This document shows positions 60,569 through 64,000 of a stretch of DNA of 64,000 bases, one piece after another; position 1 is the stretch's first letter, and each line of letters opens with the position of its first letter. The notes under the pieces were generated by a model. It was not told the origin of the DNA. It ran no database searches and saw only the letters and a list, made by a program, of their open reading frames with translations. Origin of the DNA: Nyssa sinensis (taxonomy: Eukaryota; Streptophyta; Magnoliopsida; Cornales; Nyssaceae); assembly GCA_008638375.1 (NCBI GenBank), contig CM018032.1, forward strand, positions 57,169,382-57,233,381, in the 5' to 3' direction. The position numbers and the translations under genes are program-made.

Positions 60569-61319
60569 TTAGGATAACGCATTGCCTGCAACTAAGATGT
60601 CGTCAATATATACAAGAACAATAGTGATGCTGGTGGGAGTGACAAGAGTGAACAATGAGTGATCGGCCTGAGATTGGCGAAAACCTACATCAAGAAGTAC
60701 AGTAGTTAGTTTGAAAAACCACTTGCGGGAGACTTGCTTGAGACCATAGAGGGACTTTCGGAGGCGACAAACACGGGTCTCCCCCTGAAGGCAATAGCCG
60801 AGGGGTGGGGTCATGTAAACCTCTTCATCAAGATCACCGTGCAATAAGGCATTGTGGACATCGAGCTCATGAATGATCCAATTGGATGTTTTTTGCGATT
60901 GCCAATAAGCAGCGGACAGTGGTCATTTTGGCAACCGAAGCAAAAGTCTCATGATAGTCAAGACCTTCAACTTGAGTGTAGCCCTTGGCAACCAATTGGG
61001 CTTCTTTGTACCTCTCAATGGATCCGTCAGCTTTGAGTTTGGTTTTGAAAACCCATTTACAGCCAATCGGTTTCTTACCAGGGGGAAGTGGCTCAAAAGT
61101 CCAAGTGGAGTTATCTTCAAGGGCGCGGAGCTCAGCGAAAATTACCTCACGCCAATGAGGGTGTCTGATAGCATCAGAATAGCAGGAAAGATCAATACAA
61201 GAGGTAAGAGCATTTAAATAAGTAAGATGTGAGGGAAAAAAGTGAGAATATGAAAGAAAGGCATATAAGGGATGAGCAGTACCTGAAGCCGTTATAGCAA
61301 GTGAAGACGCCGTGGGCAC
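60569..61319 (-). pseudogene. copia reverse transcriptase N-terminal part
   Basis: Frame 61319-60867 carries [36 protein letters not shown] and GLDYHETFASVAKMTTVR. Frame 60844-60569 carries [25 protein letters not shown] and the catalytic YIDDILVAG. A break lies between them at about 60850-60866. KEAQLVAKG replaces the usual K-ARLVAKG. Confidence 0.88.
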
Positions 61320-61460
61320 GGTATGGAAGGTGGGGCATATGTAGTCCTGGAGATAGGCAGGCCGTGTAGTGTGGCGACGAGGACGAGAGACGAGCGGAGG
61401 GGAAGATGGGGAAAGGGGTAAAGATGAGGAAGGTGGGGAAGATTGGGTGTCAGAAGAGTG

Positions 61461-62500
61461 TTAGGAAGGGGGTAAAACGGGTTCAGGGATAGGAAGATGA
61501 ATAATTGAAGATGGAGAAGGAGATGAGGAGGTGGTTGGAATATCTTGAAAAGGGAATTGGTGTTCATGGAAGGTGACGTCATGAGAATAGAAAATGGATT
61601 GTGTATCAAGATTGTAGAGTTTGTATGTTTTATGGGTGTTGGGATACCCAAGAAAGACACATTTAGTGGCACGGGAGAAAAATTTATCACGGTGAGCACG
61701 AAGAGTTTGTGCATAACAGAGGCACCCAAAAACACAAAGATAATCGTAGTGGGGTGTTTTGTTGAAAAGAACCTCAAAGGGTGATTTATTGTGAAGAATA
61801 CAACTAAGAGTGCGATTGATGAGGTATGCAGCGGTGAGAACACAATCACCCCAAAATGGAAAGGGTAAGTGAGCTTGAAAACGGAAACTGCGGGCAACAT
61901 TAAGAAGGTGTCGGTGTTTACGTTCCGCAACGCCATTTTGTTGAGGAGTGTCAACACAGGTACGTTCATGAATAATGCCATGGTCAAAGAGATATGTTTG
62001 AAATGGATGAGAGAGAAATTTTTGGCCATTATTAGTTCTAATGATTTTAACAGTGGTGTTAAACTGATTTTTGACAAGAGCAAAAAAATGCGTTAAATAA
62101 GTGTAAGTTTCAGATTTGAAACGCATTAAATAGATCTAAGTAGTGCGGAAAAAATCATCCACTATGGTAAGAAAATAATGGGCTCCACATAAGGAAGGAG
62201 TATGATAGCCACCCTAAATATCACAAAAAATTCGATTAAAAGCATAAACAATTTTATTAGCAAATTTGGGAAATGGTAATCTTGTGTGCTTTGAACAAGC
62301 ACAAACATCACAATCAGAAAGAATACAAGGGGAGTCTAAAACATTAGGAATAGTAAAACTGGAGGGATGACCTAGACGTTGATGCCATAGAGTTTTATTA
62401 GCAGTGGATTGAGCAGCAAAAACTATAGGGGTTCAGGACGATACACATAAAGCCCATTGCATAGATCACCCGCTCCAATCAGCTTCATTGATTGTGGGTC
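61461..62500 (-). pseudogene. copia GAG-pre-integrase and integrase
   Basis: From about 62400 the minus strand encodes LWHQRLGHPS and CDVCACSKHTRLPF (zinc finger). After stops near 62219 and 62140, frame 62126-61461 carries IIRTNNGQKF (second catalytic position changed to Asn), TPQQNGVAERKHRHLLN, FWGDCVLTAAYLINR and FGCLCYAQT...FLGYPNTHKTYKLY. The Asp to Asn change at the second catalytic position and the stops make it inactive. Confidence 0.85.
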
Positions 62501-62707
62501 CTGAAAAAAGCAATTATGAGAAGAAAAAATAATAGTGTAAGAATTTTGAAGGGCAATTTGGGAAACAGATAATAAATTAAAGGTTAAAAGAGGAACAAAA
62601 TAGACTTAAGTGAGAGTAAGAGAAGAGGAGAGAATACAAGTGCCAAAACCCTCGGCGGGGATATCCTGACCCGTGGGAAGCCGAATGAAATGGGGAGTTG
62701 CGAGGGG

Positions 62708-62941
62708 TTATAGATCAGTGAAAGCATCCTTGTGATGGCAGATATGGTGGCTCACGCCACTGTCTACCACCCAATGGAGGCACCGATTAAAAGGAAAATT
62801 AAGTTGAAGGGAGAAGAGATTACCAATGAAGTTGACTGAGGAGGACTCAATCGGAGATGGGGATGGCGCGAGCATGCTGAGAAGTTTCTGGTATAACTCT
62901 GGTGACAGGCCAGGTACCGGACTCGAAGACGATGGAGACAC
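62708..62941 (-). pseudogene. copia protease region with residual gag end
   Basis: Encodes a serine/proline-rich stretch followed by WVVDSGVSHHICHHKDAF, the copia aspartic protease active-site region (usually DSGAT-H). The region between here and the PBS (62942-63287) is purine-rich on the plus strand and lacks a gag domain, so gag is deleted. Confidence 0.75.
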
Positions 62942-63287
62942 GGCGATCTGGTTGATGCTGGATAGGGGCTAACCGAGAATGGAGAGCTGGTTCGTGGATC
63001 TCGGGTTGCGACCAGGAGGGTGGCTTTGCTTGAGCGGCGCACGAAGTAGAGAAGTAAAGAAAGAAGAAAGAATGGCGCGGAAGGAACAAAAAGGAAAAAA
63101 AAAAGCAGTAGCAAAGGAAATAAAGTCAATAAAGGCGGCTGGGAAGGAAAGAAAGAGAAAAGAAGTAGAGAAGAAGAAAAAAGAGGAGAAAAGTTGCTGC
63201 AGCTGTGCAAAGGTGAGGGGGCAGCTGATATACCAAGGGAGGCGCAGTAGAAAGCAGAAAAAAGCAAAAGAAATTTAGAGGGAAGGA

Positions 63288-63300
63288 GGCTCTGATACCA
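63288..63300 (-). promoter_or_regulatory. primer-binding site (initiator tRNA-Met)
   Basis: TGGTATCAGAGCC on the minus strand, exactly adjacent to the LTR. Confidence 0.92.
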
Positions 63301-63493
63301 TGTTAAAAATAAGGAATTGAATAATTTTTGTGTGTATATTTTCTGTATTCTGCTTTACAAAATATATAGGTCTACAATAGAACTAAGTATGAAAGTTTAC
63401 AAATAATGAAAATATTCTATAATAGCCGATGCCTAAAATAAATTTTTTTTGATTTTATGCAACCCATAATTTGGGAAAGATATGATTCTATCA
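63301..63493 (-). repeat. 5' LTR of the minus-strand copia element
   Basis: 193 bp, TGATAG...TTAACA on the minus strand. Confidence 0.92.
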
Positions 63494-64000
63494 ATTATTA
63501 ACTTATTAAGTATTAATTATAAGAGATAATTGTTGTAATTGATATTTGAATGTAAAAAATAGACTATCACAATATATCATGATATATAGTAAGTTCGAAC
63601 TCATATGAGATAGAGCATTTTAATTATTAAATGATCTCAAAATTAGATATAAAATAATTATGATAAATAAAAATTTAATCTCAAAATTATTCAATAATTA
63701 AAACACGCCATCTCATAGGAGCTCAAACTTATACAGGACAAGTAGATGTATCACTCAATTCAGCCTTATTTTTTGTTGTATAGTCCCAATGCTTCTCTGA
63801 TACTAAGCTAAAGTCATAAAAGTATTGTTTGTATTGACATTTAATTAATAAGAGTTATATTTGAGAATTCTCCTCATTATTTAGTACATAATTTGATTCA
63901 TGAAATGAATTGTAGTCCACAAGCAATATTGTTTGTGGTTATGATGTAGGGAGTGTGACTCGTGCACTAAAAATCATAATCAAAGTTTCTAATGAATTGT
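63494..64000. other. AT-rich intergenic DNA, no gene seen
   Basis: An imperfect inverted repeat is present: tcatatgagatagagcattttaattatt (63600-63628) against aataattaaaacacgccatctcatagga (63692-63719). It may be a small MITE or hairpin. Confidence 0.5.

Larger units (their letters stand above)
59450..63493 (-). mobile_element. Ty1/copia retrotransposon, decayed, gag deleted
   Basis: Two LTRs of about 194 bp (59450-59643, 63301-63493) flank a minus-strand copia internal region. A perfect initiator-tRNA-Met PBS (TGGTATCAGAGCC, minus strand, 63288-63300) abuts the 5' LTR. A polypurine tract (CTTGAGGGGGAGTAT, 59644-59658) abuts the 3' LTR. Protease, integrase, RT and RNase H are recognisable but broken, and most of gag is missing. 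The LTRs differ at roughly 15 positions by eye, so the insertion is old. No clear target-site duplication. Total 4044 bp. Confidence 0.93.

Noticed and set aside
61292..62083. Long minus-strand frame of 263 codons
   Set aside because: Shadow of the integrase frame 62126-61461; the integrase frame has the conserved motifs.
62764..63267. Minus-strand open frame of 167 codons next to the copia 5' LTR
   Set aside because: Leucine/serine/phenylalanine-rich translation of a plus-strand purine tract in a different frame from the protease; not a gag protein.

Overview
This window is nuclear DNA from a eudicot plant, probably a woody one (that part is low confidence). It is AT-rich, has spliced genes, and carries many plant transposable elements: Ty1/copia, Ty3/gypsy-type LTRs, TRIM, CACTA, hAT, Tourist, LINE, SINE and pararetrovirus-like DNA. 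I see no rRNA gene, confident tRNA gene, CRISPR array or bacterial-type operon.

Layout. 1-3801 is a decayed plus-strand copia element cut by a solo LTR (1879-3095) and ended by a second LTR-like block starting at 3802. 7.5-10.9 kb is AT-rich repeat debris. 10.9-34.8 kb is a decaying tandem cluster of LRK10-like receptor kinases (GUB_WAK ectodomain, transmembrane segment, non-RD kinase). It holds a promoter relic at 10.9 kb, an intact ectodomain exon '1A' (14607-15366), a nonsense-riddled ectodomain exon '1B' (16038-16776), a 36-bp exon and an intact kinase exon (24665-24700, 24875-25974), and a complete three-exon gene (31569-34761, 652 aa). The intron between exons 1A/1B and the kinase is filled by a 161-bp satellite array and a deleted CACTA transposon.

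35561-58617 on the minus strand is a complete three-exon delta7-sterol-C5-desaturase gene (STE1/DWF7, 272 aa). Its second intron is about 20.35 kb. That intron contains a pararetrovirus-like insertion: two decayed polyprotein fragments on either side of an array of seven forward and six inverted copies of the element's promoter/leader. It also contains a 5'-truncated LINE, a gag relic, SINEs and MITEs. 59450-63493 is a decayed minus-strand copia element, in the same orientation as STE1 and just upstream of its promoter.

Functionally there are two intact coding units, STE1 (sterol and brassinosteroid precursor synthesis, ER membrane) and the LRK10-like kinase at 31.6-34.8 kb (plasma-membrane receptor). 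A third kinase gene may be rescued by splicing exon 1A over the broken exon 1B. The most unusual structures are the palindromic promoter array inside the giant STE1 intron, the exon-skipping receptor kinase with a satellite in its intron, and a TRIM insertion whose empty site survives in a local duplicate.
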